A DNA stretch of 54,382 nucleotides from Caulobacter vibrioides (GCF_002858865.1 NZ_PJRR01000006.1:1-54382); one strand, 5' to 3'. Shown: positions 1-8,971, counted from the first letter of the stretch. Notes: generated by a model from the sequence alone, not told the origin. Numbers and translations are program-made.

Positions 1-692
1 TTGCCCACGCCGGCGTCCAGGCTGTCCTGCAGCTTGCCGACGAAGGTCAGGTGAGTGTCCAGACCCGTCGAGCTGGTGCCCAGCGAGGCCAGCTTGTTGG
101 TCGCCGTCTGCAGCGCCGTGTCGATGGTGCCGATCATCGTCTTGGCGGCGGCGGCGGTGGTGAAGGTCGAACTCGCGGTCAGGCCCAGGCCGGTCAGGGT
201 CAGGGTCTTGGCGGTGACGGTGAAGCCCGAACCGTCCGAGTTGGCCAGGAAGGTCAGCTTGGCGGTCGAACCATTGGCGATGCTGACGCCGTTGAACTTG
301 GCGTTCGAAGCAGCCTTCGTGATCTGGTCACGCAGCGAATCGAAGTCCGACTTCAGGGCGTTGAACGAGGCGGTGTTCAGCGAGGTGTCGGAAGCGGCCA
401 GGGCCTTTTCCTTCATCTTGCCGAGCAGGTCGGTGATGGTGTCGCCGGCGGCGAGCGCGACGTCGATCGTCGACTGGCCGCGTTGCAGCGAGTCCTTCAC
501 GGCGTTCATGCTGTTGGCGGTGGCCGACTGGTTCTTGGCGGTCGCCCAGATGGCGCCGTTGTCCTTGGCGCTACCGATCTTCTTGCCGGTATTGATACGC
601 TGTTGAACCTGGGTCAGCTCGGCGTTCGTCGAGTTCAGGTTTTGCAGGGCGATGAGCGCGCCCGAGTTCGTGTTGATGCTGTTCAGCGCCAT
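1..692 (-). CDS. Flagellin, partial (C-terminus beyond window edge)
   Basis: Filament subunit exported through the flagellar type III apparatus. The start codon lies at 690-692, with AAGGAAG a few bases upstream. About 230 residues are present, and by comparison with the complete copy beside it some 43 C-terminal residues lie outside the window. The N-terminal D0/D1 helices are almost identical to those of the neighbour. Differences cluster in the middle segment (roughly residues 130-185), for example SIANGST here against SIADGTT there. The pair matches the tandem fljM/N/O alpha-flagellins known from Caulobacter, but I cannot say which paralogue this is. Unlike its neighbour it has no recognisable sigma-54 promoter, although it keeps the same leader hairpin. 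Confidence 0.93.
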   Translation of the reverse strand, partial: MALNSINTNSGALIALQNLNSTNAELTQVQQRINTGKKIGSAKDNGAIWATAKNQSATANSMNAVKDSLQRGQSTIDVALAAGDTITDLLGKMKEKALAASDTSLNTASFNALKSDFDSLRDQITKAASNAKFNGVSIANGSTAKLTFLANSDGSGFTVTAKTLTLTGLGLTASSTFTTAAAAKTMIGTIDTALQTATNKLASLGTSSTGLDTHLTFVGKLQDSLDAGVG

Positions 693-737
693 AACGAAAC
701 GCTTCCTTTGGAGGTTGCCGGTGTCGTTTTGACGACC

Positions 738-756
738 GGTGGGCGTTTTGCCCACC
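738..756 (-). promoter_or_regulatory. Leader hairpin upstream of partial flagellin
   Basis: Perfect 7-bp inverted repeat GGTGGGC / GCCCACC around a 5-base loop, about 45 bases before the start codon. The second flagellin has the same hairpin at the same distance, which suggests a functional mRNA 5' structure. Flagellin mRNA leaders in Caulobacter are known targets of FlbT/FlaF control; a link to this hairpin is inference. Confidence 0.6.
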
Positions 757-1013
757 GCACCAGTACCTAAACGCTCTTTCTATAGTTTTCACAAGAATAG
801 TATAGACGACATTCATCAAGTACAGACATGAACAACCTAGATTTTAACGATAATATATGTTTACCTTGCAGGCGCGCTTAAACTTACGAGTTTTCAAAGA
901 GCGCTAGAGCAGAAGCGCGCGCGAACAGCCCAGAATGGCTCACAGAACCTGCCCGGCATGAGCCATAGAAAAAGGCTGAATTCACATTGGATGTGGACGC
1001 GTTGTGGCGACCG

Positions 1014-1101
1014 CCCTCGCCCTTCGACAAGCTCAGGGTGAGGACGACTATTGGCCTCGGTTCGCACAAAATCCTCATCCTGAGCTTGTCGAAGGACGAG
1101 G
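1014..1101. repeat. REP-like palindromic repeat, family 1 copy 1
   Basis: Two inverted arms containing CCTTCGACAAGCTCAGG and its complement, separated by a short spacer. A second copy lies at 51744-51827. Such elements are dispersed between genes in many alphaproteobacteria. Confidence 0.75.
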
Positions 1102-1148
1102 ATTTCCAACCGCGTGAGCGCCCACACTCAACGCGAATACAGCCATAG

Positions 1149-1175
1149 AAAAAGGGCGGATCCGAAGATCCGCCC
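1149..1175 (-). terminator. Rho-independent terminator of second flagellin
   Basis: Perfect 9-bp stem GGGCGGATC / GATCCGCCC with a CGAA loop (TTCG on the minus strand), followed by five T on the minus strand. It lies about 30 bases after the stop codon of the complete flagellin. Confidence 0.88.
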
Positions 1176-1205
1176 TTCTCGACGACGAACGCGTCGAAGT
1201 CCGGC

Positions 1206-2027
1206 TTAGCGGAACAGGCTCAGGATCGACGACGAAGACTGGTTCGCGATCGACAGCGCCTGGACGCCCAGCTGCTGCTTGGTTTGCAGCGACTGCAGCT
1301 TGGCGCTTTCCTTGGCGAGGTCAGCATCCACCAGGTTGCCCACACCGGCGTCCAGGCTGTCTTGCAGCTTGCCGACGAAGGTCAGGTGAGTGTCCAGACC
1401 CGTCGAGCTGGTGCCCAGCGAGGCCAGCTTGTTGGTGGCCGTCTGCAGCGCCGTGTCGATGGTGCCGATCATGGTCTTGGCGGCGGCCGCCGTCGTGAAG
1501 CTGGAGGTCGCCGTCAGGCCCAGGCCGCCGAGGGTCAGGGTCTTGGCGGTGACGGTGAAGGCCGAACCATCCGAGTTGGCCAGGAAGCTCAGCTTGGTGG
1601 TCGTGCCGTCCGCGATGCTGACGCCGTTGAACTTGGCGTTCGAAGCGGCCTTCGTGATCTGGTCACGCAGCGAATCGAAGTCCGACTTCAGGGCGTTGAA
1701 CGAAGCGGTGTTCAGCGAGGTGTCGGAAGCGGCCAGGGCCTTTTCCTTCATCTTGCCGAGCAGGTCGGTGATGGTGTCGCCGGCGGCGAGCGCGACGTCG
1801 ATCGTCGACTGGCCGCGTTGCAGCGAGTCCTTCACGGCGTTCATGCTGCCGGCGGTGGCCGACTGGTTCTTGGCGGTCGCCCAGATGGCGCCGTTGTCCT
1901 TGGCGCTACCGATCTTCTTGCCGGTGTTGATACGCTGTTGAACCTGGGTCAGCTCGGCGTTCGTCGAGTTCAGGTTTTGCAGGGCGATCAGAGCGCCCGA
2001 GTTCGTGTTGATGCTGTTCAGCGCCAT
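1206..2027 (-). CDS. Flagellin, complete
   Basis: 273-residue alpha-flagellin that forms the flagellar filament. Conserved N-terminal ([20 protein letters not shown]) and C-terminal (ending in SSSILSLFR) coiled segments flank a short, variable middle; the large D2/D3 domains of enterobacterial flagellins are absent, as usual in Caulobacter. The start is supported by AGGAG upstream. A sigma-54 promoter at 2105-2119 and a leader hairpin precede it, and a terminator follows it. The tandem partial copy downstream is near-identical over the first 130 residues, which points to recent duplication or gene conversion. It is probably one of the fljM/N/O group; the exact paralogue is unassigned. Confidence 0.96.
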   Translation of the reverse strand: MALNSINTNSGALIALQNLNSTNAELTQVQQRINTGKKIGSAKDNGAIWATAKNQSATAGSMNAVKDSLQRGQSTIDVALAAGDTITDLLGKMKEKALAASDTSLNTASFNALKSDFDSLRDQITKAASNAKFNGVSIADGTTTKLSFLANSDGSAFTVTAKTLTLGGLGLTATSSFTTAAAAKTMIGTIDTALQTATNKLASLGTSSTGLDTHLTFVGKLQDSLDAGVGNLVDADLAKESAKLQSLQTKQQLGVQALSIANQSSSSILSLFR

Positions 2028-2075
2028 AACGAAACAACTCCTATTCGAGGTGTTCCGACGTCATTTTGACTGTCG

Positions 2076-2092
2076 GTGGGCATTTTGCCCAC
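2076..2092 (-). promoter_or_regulatory. Leader hairpin of complete flagellin
   Basis: Inverted repeat GTGGGC / GCCCAC with a 5-base loop. Given the sigma-54 promoter, transcription should start at about 2094, so this hairpin would form the very 5' end of the mRNA. It is conserved with 738-756. Confidence 0.65.
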
Positions 2093-2104
2093 AAGCAGTA
2101 TCCC

Positions 2105-2119
2105 GCAACGAGCTTTCCA
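2105..2119 (-). promoter_or_regulatory. Sigma-54 promoter of flagellin
   Basis: Minus-strand TGGAAAGCTCGTTGC has the invariant GG and GC doublets at the correct -24/-12 spacing. Late flagellar genes of Caulobacter are sigma-54/FlbD dependent. It lies 78 bases before the start codon. Confidence 0.82.
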
Positions 2120-2353
2120 CTTCGTTGAGGAAAAACTGAAACAGAATTAAGAATTGAAGCTATTTTGTTAATCGTGAAACGAACATCAATGAATAGAGAT
2201 GCTCTCGACGCGAGCCGACTTGTCTCAAAATGGCAGACTCTGCGGCGCGCCAATGATTCAGCAGAACACCCTCTCGGCGCTAACAGCACCTATGCTCGAC
2301 AGGAACAGAGTCATTTCGCGCTCCGCGACCTGAGACCGTCGCGCGCGGAGCCC

Positions 2354-2425
2354 GCCCTTTTTCATAGAGAAAGGGCCGACCGGCTCCCTGGGAGGGGAAG
2401 GAGCCGGCCAGCCCTATCGCCGGTC
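2354..2425 (-). terminator. Probable terminator after wrbA
   Basis: GC-rich hairpin (GGCTCC / GGAGCC arms, extended by CCGG pairs) followed on the minus strand by CCCTTTCTC and then a second small AAAGGG / CCCTTT inverted repeat. The T-run is weak, so termination is probable rather than certain. Confidence 0.55.
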
Positions 2426-2465
2426 AGTCAATGGGGGGGAGGCTGAGTGACCGGCGAGCGCCGGA

Positions 2466-3065
2466 TCAGCCGTGCAGCTTGATGGAGGTTTCAGCGATCT
2501 TGCGGCCCTGATAGCGGGCGCCGGTCAGTTCGTTCTCGCTGGGCTGACGCGAGCCGTCGCCGCCGGCGATGGTGGTGGCGCCGTAGGGGCTGCCGCCGGT
2601 GATCTCATCGAGGGTCATCTGGCCGGCGTGACCATAGTCGAGGCCGACGATCGTGGTGCCGAAGTGCAGCAGGTTGGTGATGATCGAGAACAGCGTCGTC
2701 TCCTGGCCGCCGTGCTGGGTGGCGGTCGAGGTGAAGGCGCCGGCCACCTTGCCGTGCAGCGCGCCGCGCGCCCACAGGCCGCCGGCCGCGTCGAAGAAGG
2801 CCGCCATCTGCGAGGCCATCCGGCCAAAGCGGGTCGGCGCGCCGACGATGATCGCGTCATAGTCGGCCAGGTCCTCGACCTTGGCGACCGGAGCGTCCTG
2901 GTCGAGTTTGAAGTGCGCGCCCTTGGCGATTTCGAGCGGCACGGTTTCGGGAACGCGCTTGATGTCGACGCTGGCGCCGGCTTCGCGCGCGCCCTCGGCG
3001 ATGGCCTTGGCCATGACTTCAAGGTGGCCGTAGGACGAATAGTAGAGAACCAGAACCTTGGCCAT
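2466..3065 (-). CDS. wrbA: NAD(P)H:quinone oxidoreductase, WrbA type
   Basis: Flavodoxin-fold FMN enzyme that reduces quinones by two electrons, avoiding semiquinone formation. It is 199 residues, the normal family length, starting at [16 protein letters not shown], where the YYSSYGH segment is the FMN-phosphate loop. GAPTRFG and the downstream GGQETT segment also match the family. The frame stays open 25 codons further upstream, but GGGAGG just before 3065 and the family start favour this ATG. It is transcribed divergently from a LysR regulator across a palindromic site, so LysR control is likely. Confidence 0.93.
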   Translation of the reverse strand: MAKVLVLYYSSYGHLEVMAKAIAEGAREAGASVDIKRVPETVPLEIAKGAHFKLDQDAPVAKVEDLADYDAIIVGAPTRFGRMASQMAAFFDAAGGLWARGALHGKVAGAFTSTATQHGGQETTLFSIITNLLHFGTTIVGLDYGHAGQMTLDEITGGSPYGATTIAGGDGSRQPSENELTGARYQGRKIAETSIKLHG

Positions 3066-3174
3066 GAGGGCCTCCCTTGGGTTTGAACGATGGGCGAGAC
3101 GAAACGTCCCGGCGTTGGCGAAGGTTTTGCGCCGGAACATCCTTGCGAAACAGCCGAATAAAATCGTCTATTAT

Positions 3175-3191
3175 GTTCGATAAATTCGAAC
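3175..3191. promoter_or_regulatory. Palindromic operator, LysR type (T-N11-A)
   Basis: Perfect inverted repeat GTTCGA-TAAAT-TCGAAC in the divergent wrbA/lysR spacer, containing a T-N11-A LysR box. It overlaps the region just before the regulator start, consistent with autoregulation and control of wrbA. Confidence 0.65.
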
Positions 3192-3203
3192 GATGAGGCG
3201 GTC

Positions 3204-4103
3204 TTGAACGAACCCGGCGCGCCGACCCTGGACCAGTTGAACGTTCTGCTCGCCGTGGTGGAGACCGGCGGCTTTGCGTCAGCCGCGCGACGGCTGAACC
3301 GCGCCAACTCAGTGATCAGCTACGCGATCGCCAATCTGGAGGCGCAGCTGGGCCTGGTCTTGTTCGATCGTGACGCGGCCAAGCGGCCGGTGCTGACCGA
3401 GGCCGGCAAGGTGGTGGTGGCCCAGGCGCGGGTGATCGCCGGCGACGTGGCCAACCTGCGGGCCAAGGCCAAGGGCCTGACCCGGGGCCTGGAGGCCGAG
3501 GTCAATCTGGTGCTGGACGTGATGCTGCCCACCGCCCGCGTGGTCGACGCCTTGCGGGCCTTCCGCGAAACCTTCCCGACCGTGACCCTGCGCCTGCATG
3601 TCGAAGGCCTGGGGGCGGTGACCCAGATGGTGCTGGACCGCGCCGCGACCCTGGGCGTGGCGGGGCCGCTGGAGGTCGTCCATGGCGGCGACGAGCTGGA
3701 CTATATCGCCGTCGGCTCGACCAGGTTGATCCCGGTCGCGGCGCCCGACCATCCGCTGGCGAAAGGCGCCAATCCGCCGGGCGCGGGACGCAGCCACACC
3801 CAGCTGGTGCTCACCGACCGCTCACGCCTGACGCAAGGCCGCGACTTCGCCGTGGCCAGCGCCCACACCTGGCGGCTGGCCGACCTTGGGGCCAAGCATC
3901 TGTTGCTGAAGGAGGGCTTTGGCTGGGGCAACATGCCCGAGCCCATGGTCCGCGACGACCTCGCCGCCGGCCGCCTCACGCGCCTGGACATGCCGGACCT
4001 GAAGGAGGCGATCTATCCGCTGCACGCGGTCTATCGCACCGATACGCCGCCGGGACCGGCGACGGCGTTCCTGATCGAACGGTTTCGGGGACAGGCGGGG
4101 TGA
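3204..4103 (+). CDS. LysR-family transcriptional regulator
   Basis: 299-residue DNA-binding regulator. The N-terminal winged HTH is clear (LDQLNVLLAVVETGGFASAA, then RANSVISYAIANLEAQLG), followed by a periplasmic-binding-protein-like effector domain. The start is TTG at 3204; the nearby ATG at 3193 is in a frame that stops at once. It is divergent from wrbA, which it probably controls, perhaps in response to a quinone or electrophile; the effector is inferred from context only. A palindromic repeat follows directly. Confidence 0.9.
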   Translation: MNEPGAPTLDQLNVLLAVVETGGFASAARRLNRANSVISYAIANLEAQLGLVLFDRDAAKRPVLTEAGKVVVAQARVIAGDVANLRAKAKGLTRGLEAEVNLVLDVMLPTARVVDALRAFRETFPTVTLRLHVEGLGAVTQMVLDRAATLGVAGPLEVVHGGDELDYIAVGSTRLIPVAAPDHPLAKGANPPGAGRSHTQLVLTDRSRLTQGRDFAVASAHTWRLADLGAKHLLLKEGFGWGNMPEPMVRDDLAAGRLTRLDMPDLKEAIYPLHAVYRTDTPPGPATAFLIERFRGQAG

Positions 4104-4104
4104 G

Positions 4105-4225
4105 CCCTCTCCCCTTGCGGGAGAGGGTGGCCCGCGCAGCGGGTCGGGTGAGGGGTCGCGCGGCGACGCCGAGAAACCCCTCATCCGTCGCCTCCGGCGA
4201 CACCTTCTCCCGCAAGGGGAGAAGG
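4105..4225. repeat. Intergenic palindromic repeat, family 2 copy 1
   Basis: Nested inverted repeats built around CTCCCCTTGCGGGAG arms at both ends, with internal arms TGAGGGGT / ACCCCTCA. A second copy is at 19468-19590. It fills the space between the lysR and GH31 stop codons. Confidence 0.75.
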
Positions 4226-4229
4226 AACA

Positions 4230-7070
4230 TCAGTGCTTCCGCGCCACGACCACCACCGGCTGACCGGCGTACTCGATCGTAGCGTCGCCCGCCGCGTCGA
4301 AGTCGGTCGGCTTGGCGCCCGCGCCGATAAAGCGGATCTTGAACACCCGCTTGTCCTGCATGCCGTCGAACTTGCCCGAGCGCGCGCCGATCACGACCCG
4401 ACCCGTAGCGTCGTCATAGCTGATCGGGATGCGGCTGTAGGCCCCGCGCTGATAGGCCGTCGACAGGCCGTCATCCTCGTAGAGCTCGTACTTGCCGTCC
4501 TGGCCCGCATAGATCACCAGGGTGATCGGCAGGTTGGGCTTCTCGCCGACATACTGTTGGACCTCGGTGGTCGGCACGATCGCGCCGGCCTTCACGAACA
4601 GCGGCATGCGGTTCAGCGGCGCGGCGGCCTGGATCGTCTGGCCGCCGGCATAGGCCTTGCCGGTCTCAAAGTCGTACCAGGTGGTTCCGGCCGGCAGATA
4701 GACCGCGCGCGAACGGGCCTTGAACTGGGTGACCGGGGCCACCAGGAACGCGGGACCATATAGGTACTGGTCGTCGATGTTGCGGACCTTCAGGTCGTTG
4801 GGGAAGTCCATCACCAGGCCGCGCATCATGCTGCCGTCGCGGTGATAGGTCTCGCCCGCCAGGGTCAAGGTGTAGGGCATCAGCCGGTAGCGGAGCTTGT
4901 TGTACCAGACGAGCGACTCGTAGGCCGGCGTCCCTTCATCGGCGAGGTTCCAGATCTCGCGGAACGGCTCTTCGCCGTGGCTGCGGAACAGCGGGCTGAA
5001 GGCGCCGAACTGGAACCAGCGCAGGTTCAGCTCCTGCCATTCGGGCCAGTGCTGGGCCTCCTTGCGCAGGTAGCGATCCTCGACCGAGAAGCCGCCGATG
5101 TCGGTGGTCCAGTTGGGCACGCCCGACATGGACAGGTTCACCCCGGCCGAGATCTGGTCGCGGAAGTCGTCCCAGCGCGCCACCACGTCGCCGCTCCACA
5201 GCGCCACGCCGTTGCGCTGGATGCCGCCGAAGCCCGAGCGCGACAGGATGAAGCTGCGCTTGTTCGGATCCAGCTCGCGCTCGCCCTCGAACACGCCGGT
5301 CGTGTGGACCAGCGGGTAGGAGTTGAAGAACTCCGCGCCCGGCCCCATCGCGGTCGGTCCCATGCGCAGGGTGCGCTCGGCGACATCGACGTTGGAGTGC
5401 AGGTCAGGCTCGTCGGCGTCCATCCACCAGGCGTCGACGCCCAGGCCCTTCAGGTTGTCCTTGACCTGACGCCAGTAGATGTCCCGCGCTTCCTTGGCGT
5501 ACGGGTCGTAGAACGAGTTCAGATAACCCGGCCCCACCCAGTCCAGAGCGCCCTGCTCGATATTGCGCTTGTACATGAAGCCCTTGGCGTCGAGCTCCTT
5601 GAAGTTGTCGGTGGTCGGATAGAACTTCGGCCAGATCGAGATCATGAAGCGGGCGTTCATGCCGTGAACGTCCTGCAGCATCTTCTTCGGGTCGGGGAAG
5701 CGGGTCTCGTCGAACTTGTGAGTGCCCCAGCTGTCGTCTTTCCAGTAGCGCCAGTCGAGCACGATGTTGTCGAGCGGCACGTTGCGCTTGCGGTACTCCT
5801 TGACGACGCCGACCAGCTGGTCCTGCGTCTCGTAGCGCTGGCGGCTCTGCCAGAAGCCATAGGCCCAGCGCGGCATGGCCTGGGCCTTGCCGGTCAGGTC
5901 GCGATAACCGCTGATCACCTGATCCAGGTTCTCGCCGGCCACGAAATAGTAGTCGACCGCGTGGGCCACGTCCGAGGTCAGGGTCAGCGACTTCTGCTCG
6001 GCCGCCGGGATCGGGTTGTTGTGCAGAAGGGCGATATAGCCGTCGTTGGGCTCCCACTCGACCTTCACCTTGTGGCGGCTTCCCGCCTTCATCGGCGCGG
6101 TGAAGTTGTGGAACCACGGGTTCCAGTTCTGGCGCCAACGGTCGATCTTCAGTTGGCCGTCGATCCACAGCTTGGCGTAGCTGGACGAGTACAGCTGGAA
6201 CTTCTGCTGGCCGCCGACCTGGCCCTCGACCGAACCTTCCCACACGACCTTGGCGCCGCGCAGCGGCTTCTTGTCGGGCCCGGTCAGCTCCGCCGGCCAC
6301 TTGGGCAGGTCCTCCAGATACTGGTAGTCGATGTCCTGCTCGACGCGGGTCAGCTTCAGCTCGCCATTGATGTAGTACTTGGCCGTGAAGCCGCCCGGCT
6401 TGCCGCTGGCGTCGAAGATCTTCAGGTCGCGCGAGGCCAGGGCGTAGGGCGTGGGGTCGCCGAAGCGGGTGATGCCGTTATTGTCCCACAGCAGGCCGTA
6501 GTTGCGGGTGGACAGCACGAACGGCAGCGCGATGGCGCGGTTATACTGGGCCAGCTCGACGTCCTGGCCGTTGTAGTTCATCTGGCCGTTCTGGTGCTGA
6601 CCCAGGCCATAGAAGCCTTCGTCCGTATTCGGATTAAAGCGCTGGCTGATGGCGTAGAAGCCCTTGCCGTCGAGGGTCAGCGGCTTGAAGTTCGACCGCG
6701 ACTGCTCGGTCAGCACGGTCTTGCCGGCCGCGTCCTTGAACGACACCGCGCCGGTGGCCAAGGTCACTTCGGCCGTCGCCTTGCCGGCCTTGAGCACGAC
6801 CTTGCCGCCGACCTGCTCGACGGTGAAGCCGCTGGTCTTGGGGGCCGCGATCACCTGCAGGCTGGGCGGGACGCTGATCGTGTCGGTCGGCGAGGCGGTG
6901 ACGCGGATGGCCCGGTCGCTCATCACCTGCAGACGGACCTTCTTGGCCGGGCCATTGGCGGGCGTGATGACCACGCCGTCGGCGGTTTTCTCAAAGCCTC
7001 CATCCAGGGCCAGGGCCGAGGTCGAGGCCAGGAGGGCCAGCCCGAAGGCTGAGAGGGCAAGAATACGCAT
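4230..7070 (-). CDS. GH31 alpha-xylosidase with PA14 domain, secreted
   Basis: 946-residue glycoside hydrolase family 31 enzyme, predicted to remove terminal alpha-xylose from xyloglucan oligosaccharides in the periplasm or at the cell surface. Order: signal peptide (MRILALSAFGLALLASTSALA), N-terminal beta-sandwich, a PA14 insert at roughly residues 220-310 (KVVWEGSVEG through LWIDGQLKIDRW to HNNP), then the (beta/alpha)8 barrel. The catalytic nucleophile is in WWMDADEPD. A PA14 domain in this place is typical of the Xyl31A-type alpha-xylosidases. The frame is open 107 codons upstream, but the signal peptide fixes the start. It lies 11 bases after the GH35 gene, so the two are probably one operon. 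The substrate is inferred; alpha-glucosidase activity is the alternative. Confidence 0.9.
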   Translation of the reverse strand: MRILALSAFGLALLASTSALALDGGFEKTADGVVITPANGPAKKVRLQVMSDRAIRVTASPTDTISVPPSLQVIAAPKTSGFTVEQVGGKVVLKAGKATAEVTLATGAVSFKDAAGKTVLTEQSRSNFKPLTLDGKGFYAISQRFNPNTDEGFYGLGQHQNGQMNYNGQDVELAQYNRAIALPFVLSTRNYGLLWDNNGITRFGDPTPYALASRDLKIFDASGKPGGFTAKYYINGELKLTRVEQDIDYQYLEDLPKWPAELTGPDKKPLRGAKVVWEGSVEGQVGGQQKFQLYSSSYAKLWIDGQLKIDRWRQNWNPWFHNFTAPMKAGSRHKVKVEWEPNDGYIALLHNNPIPAAEQKSLTLTSDVAHAVDYYFVAGENLDQVISGYRDLTGKAQAMPRWAYGFWQSRQRYETQDQLVGVVKEYRKRNVPLDNIVLDWRYWKDDSWGTHKFDETRFPDPKKMLQDVHGMNARFMISIWPKFYPTTDNFKELDAKGFMYKRNIEQGALDWVGPGYLNSFYDPYAKEARDIYWRQVKDNLKGLGVDAWWMDADEPDLHSNVDVAERTLRMGPTAMGPGAEFFNSYPLVHTTGVFEGERELDPNKRSFILSRSGFGGIQRNGVALWSGDVVARWDDFRDQISAGVNLSMSGVPNWTTDIGGFSVEDRYLRKEAQHWPEWQELNLRWFQFGAFSPLFRSHGEEPFREIWNLADEGTPAYESLVWYNKLRYRLMPYTLTLAGETYHRDGSMMRGLVMDFPNDLKVRNIDDQYLYGPAFLVAPVTQFKARSRAVYLPAGTTWYDFETGKAYAGGQTIQAAAPLNRMPLFVKAGAIVPTTEVQQYVGEKPNLPITLVIYAGQDGKYELYEDDGLSTAYQRGAYSRIPISYDDATGRVVIGARSGKFDGMQDKRVFKIRFIGAGAKPTDFDAAGDATIEYAGQPVVVVARKH

Positions 7071-7081
7071 GGCTGTTCCCG

Positions 7082-8713
7082 TCAGTAGGTGGCGAGCTTG
7101 ACCCGCAGGATCTGCGAGCCGCCGGTGAAGTTGAGGCCGTAGTCGGTCTGGTCGCCGTTCCACAGACGGTCGAAGACCCACTGGCCGTTCTCGAAATGGC
7201 CTTCCTCGACGCGCGCCATCATCATCGGCTTGCCGTCGGCCTTGGCGCGGCCGAACTCGACGCGGACATTGCGGCCGGTGACCAGGAATTCGTTGGGCGA
7301 AAGCTGGGCGACGAGGCCGCCGCCCTCGGGGCCTTGTGGGCCGGGCGGGCGATCCTTCAGCCAGGTCCAGTCCGAGGCGCCGAACTGCCACTTGCCGTAG
7401 CGCAGGCTGACGGTCCAGTCGCCCATGGTCGTCGTTTGCGCGGCGCGGTCATCAGGCTCGGCGCCGCCCCAGACCTTGCCCTCGAAGGACAGTCTGGCCA
7501 GCTCGCGAGCCATCGGCGCCAGCAGGCGATAGTTGGCGGCGAAGACCTCGATCAAGGCCTCGTCGACCTTGGCCGCGCCCAGCGGGTAGTTGCCATAGCC
7601 GGTATAGTCCATGCCGAACGGCGACCAGCCGATGCCCTGCTTGCCCAGGGTGGAGAACACATAGCGGGCATAGGCCGGATCGTTGCCGGTCTCGGCGACG
7701 AACAGGGCGTTGTTTGGCCGGGCGTAGTGCTTGAGCACCGCCTCGTACTTGACCGACTCCTTCATGTAGATGTCGGGCGCGATCAGGTCGATCGACGGGG
7801 CGGCGGCCTGCCAGACGCCGATGACGTTGTCGGTCGGCCCGCCGGCTGAATAGGTCTTGGGATCGCCCGGCTTGATCGGATCGCGCAGGGCGGCGTTGAC
7901 GTACATCGGCAGCGGATAGACCGCCTTGCCGGCGGCGGCGACCTGGTCGACGAAGCGGCCGATATGCCAGGCGTGGAAGAACTCGTCGGCGTCCTTGCCG
8001 AAGGCCTGGGACCAGGTTCCCGGCTTGGCCCCGACCGCCTTGACCAGAGTGGCGGGCGCGGGACCGTTGAAGACCTTCTGGGCGGCGGGACCAAAGTCGC
8101 GCACCGAGCCATAGGTGCCGGTCTCGTTCTCGACCTGGACCATGATCACGGTCTTCTGCACCGCGTCCTTGGCCTTCAGATGGGTCATCAGGGCGACGAA
8201 GGCCTTGCGGTCGGCGTCCAGGGTCGACTTCGCCAGCGGCGACATCGAATAGGAGCGCTCGCCGTCGTCCTTGATCAGCCGGGGAAAACGCTTGTCGTCC
8301 AGCTTGACCCACTCGGGCGCATAGGACGGCGAGGAGTTCTTCCAGGTGCCGAACCACAGAAGAACCAGGCGCACCTTGCGCTCGCGCGCCTGCTCCAACA
8401 GCAGGTCGAGATAGGAAAAGTCGAACTGGCCCTCGACCGGTTCGATCTGCTCCCAGGCGATCGGGACCTGCACGGTGTTGGCGCCGACCTTCTCGATGGC
8501 CGGCCAGACCTTGGCCATCTGCGAGGGCCAGGCGGACGAGTTGTTGACCTGAGCGGCCAGCATCAGGAACGGCGCGCCGTCGACCATCAGGGCGTGTCGG
8601 CCGTCCTTGGTCACCAGCTGCGGCATGGCGGCGTCGGCCGCATGGGCTCCACTGGCCAGAGGGCCGCCGACCAGCGCCAAGGCCAATCCGACCGCCGTCG
8701 CGAAGCGTGACAT
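7082..8713 (-). CDS. GH35 beta-galactosidase, secreted
   Basis: 543-residue family 35 beta-galactosidase with signal peptide ([20 protein letters not shown]). The acid/base glutamate is in [11 protein letters not shown] and the nucleophile in FVAETGND; the C-terminal beta domain resembles DUF5597. Secreted enzymes of this kind remove beta-galactose from xyloglucan side chains. Start codons are possible at 8731, 8719 and 8713; GGAGGAGG with 8-base spacing favours 8713. It is first in a likely operon with the GH31 gene. A perfect 14-bp palindrome lies 36 bases upstream, and a terminator and second promoter-like element lie further upstream, so control is probably layered. Confidence 0.9.
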   Translation of the reverse strand: MSRFATAVGLALALVGGPLASGAHAADAAMPQLVTKDGRHALMVDGAPFLMLAAQVNNSSAWPSQMAKVWPAIEKVGANTVQVPIAWEQIEPVEGQFDFSYLDLLLEQARERKVRLVLLWFGTWKNSSPSYAPEWVKLDDKRFPRLIKDDGERSYSMSPLAKSTLDADRKAFVALMTHLKAKDAVQKTVIMVQVENETGTYGSVRDFGPAAQKVFNGPAPATLVKAVGAKPGTWSQAFGKDADEFFHAWHIGRFVDQVAAAGKAVYPLPMYVNAALRDPIKPGDPKTYSAGGPTDNVIGVWQAAAPSIDLIAPDIYMKESVKYEAVLKHYARPNNALFVAETGNDPAYARYVFSTLGKQGIGWSPFGMDYTGYGNYPLGAAKVDEALIEVFAANYRLLAPMARELARLSFEGKVWGGAEPDDRAAQTTTMGDWTVSLRYGKWQFGASDWTWLKDRPPGPQGPEGGGLVAQLSPNEFLVTGRNVRVEFGRAKADGKPMMMARVEEGHFENGQWVFDRLWNGDQTDYGLNFTGGSQILRVKLATY

Positions 8714-8748
8714 CCCCATCGCCTCCTCCACTCATGGTGCGCTCTACT

Positions 8749-8762
8749 TGGTAGCGCTACCA
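8749..8762. promoter_or_regulatory. LacI-type operator, XylR-like
   Basis: Perfect 14-bp palindrome TGGTAGCGCTACCA. It closely resembles the operator of the Caulobacter xylose repressor XylR (as I recall, TGTTAGCGCTACCA at the xylX promoter). Its position 36-49 bases before the GH35 start suits repression. No LacI gene is in the window, so the regulator would act in trans. Confidence 0.72.
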
Positions 8763-8823
8763 GCTATTGATGGACGATCGCCGGGCTCTGGAGCGACGGC
8801 AAGTCCGGGTTTGCTCACCGGTC

Positions 8824-8861
8824 AAAAAAATCCGCGCACCGTCGCAGGTGACGATGCGCGG
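8824..8861 (-). terminator. Rho-independent terminator upstream of GH35
   Basis: On the minus strand a 12-bp stem (one mismatch, CCGCGCATCGTC against GACGGTGCGCGG) with a 6-base loop is followed by seven T. It sits between the halogenase stop and the GH35 start. It either ends the halogenase transcript or terminates a short transcript from the promoter-like element at 8972-9023. Confidence 0.85.
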
Positions 8862-8971
8862 GGGAGGACGTCGCGCGACCTCGGGGAGAGGCGCCGCGCG
8901 AAGCGCTCGAAGGCCGGTGAGGCCCTCCTCGCGCCACCGAACCGGTAAATGGCCCCGATCCGGCAGTGACC

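Larger units (their letters stand above)
693..1205. other. Intergenic region between two flagellin genes
   Basis: A 513-base stretch without a convincing gene. It holds the leader hairpin of the partial flagellin, an AT-rich segment at about 770-890, a 14-base direct repeat (starting at 961 and at 1141), a large palindromic repeat at 1014-1101 and the terminator of the second flagellin. No sigma-54 -24/-12 pair for the partial flagellin was found. Confidence 0.6.
2028..2465. other. Intergenic region upstream of complete flagellin
   Basis: 438 bases carrying the flagellin leader and sigma-54 promoter at the left and the wrbA terminator at the right. Short open frames on both strands lack ribosome sites and plausible composition, so I call no gene here. 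FlbD-type enhancer sites would be expected about 100 bases upstream of the promoter, but I could not identify one with confidence. Confidence 0.6.

Noticed and set aside
757..900. Possible sigma-54 promoter for the partial flagellin
   Set aside because: GG and GC doublets occur, but never with the required 12-base phase; the closest, near 757-767, are 9-10 bases apart.
1014..1101. CRISPR array or insertion sequence at the repeats
   Set aside because: The repeats are single palindromic units in different spacers without regular spacers, terminal inverted repeats with a transposase, or cas genes.
2165..2446. 93-codon open frame upstream of the flagellin
   Set aside because: No ribosome site, no domain, arginine-rich composition, and it runs into the wrbA terminator region.
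4842..7052. Open frame of 736 codons on the plus strand opposite the GH31 gene
   Set aside because: Composition is typical of an antisense shadow in GC-rich DNA (rich in V, R, H, G, L without domains), while the minus strand encodes a clear GH31 enzyme with signal peptide and catalytic motif.
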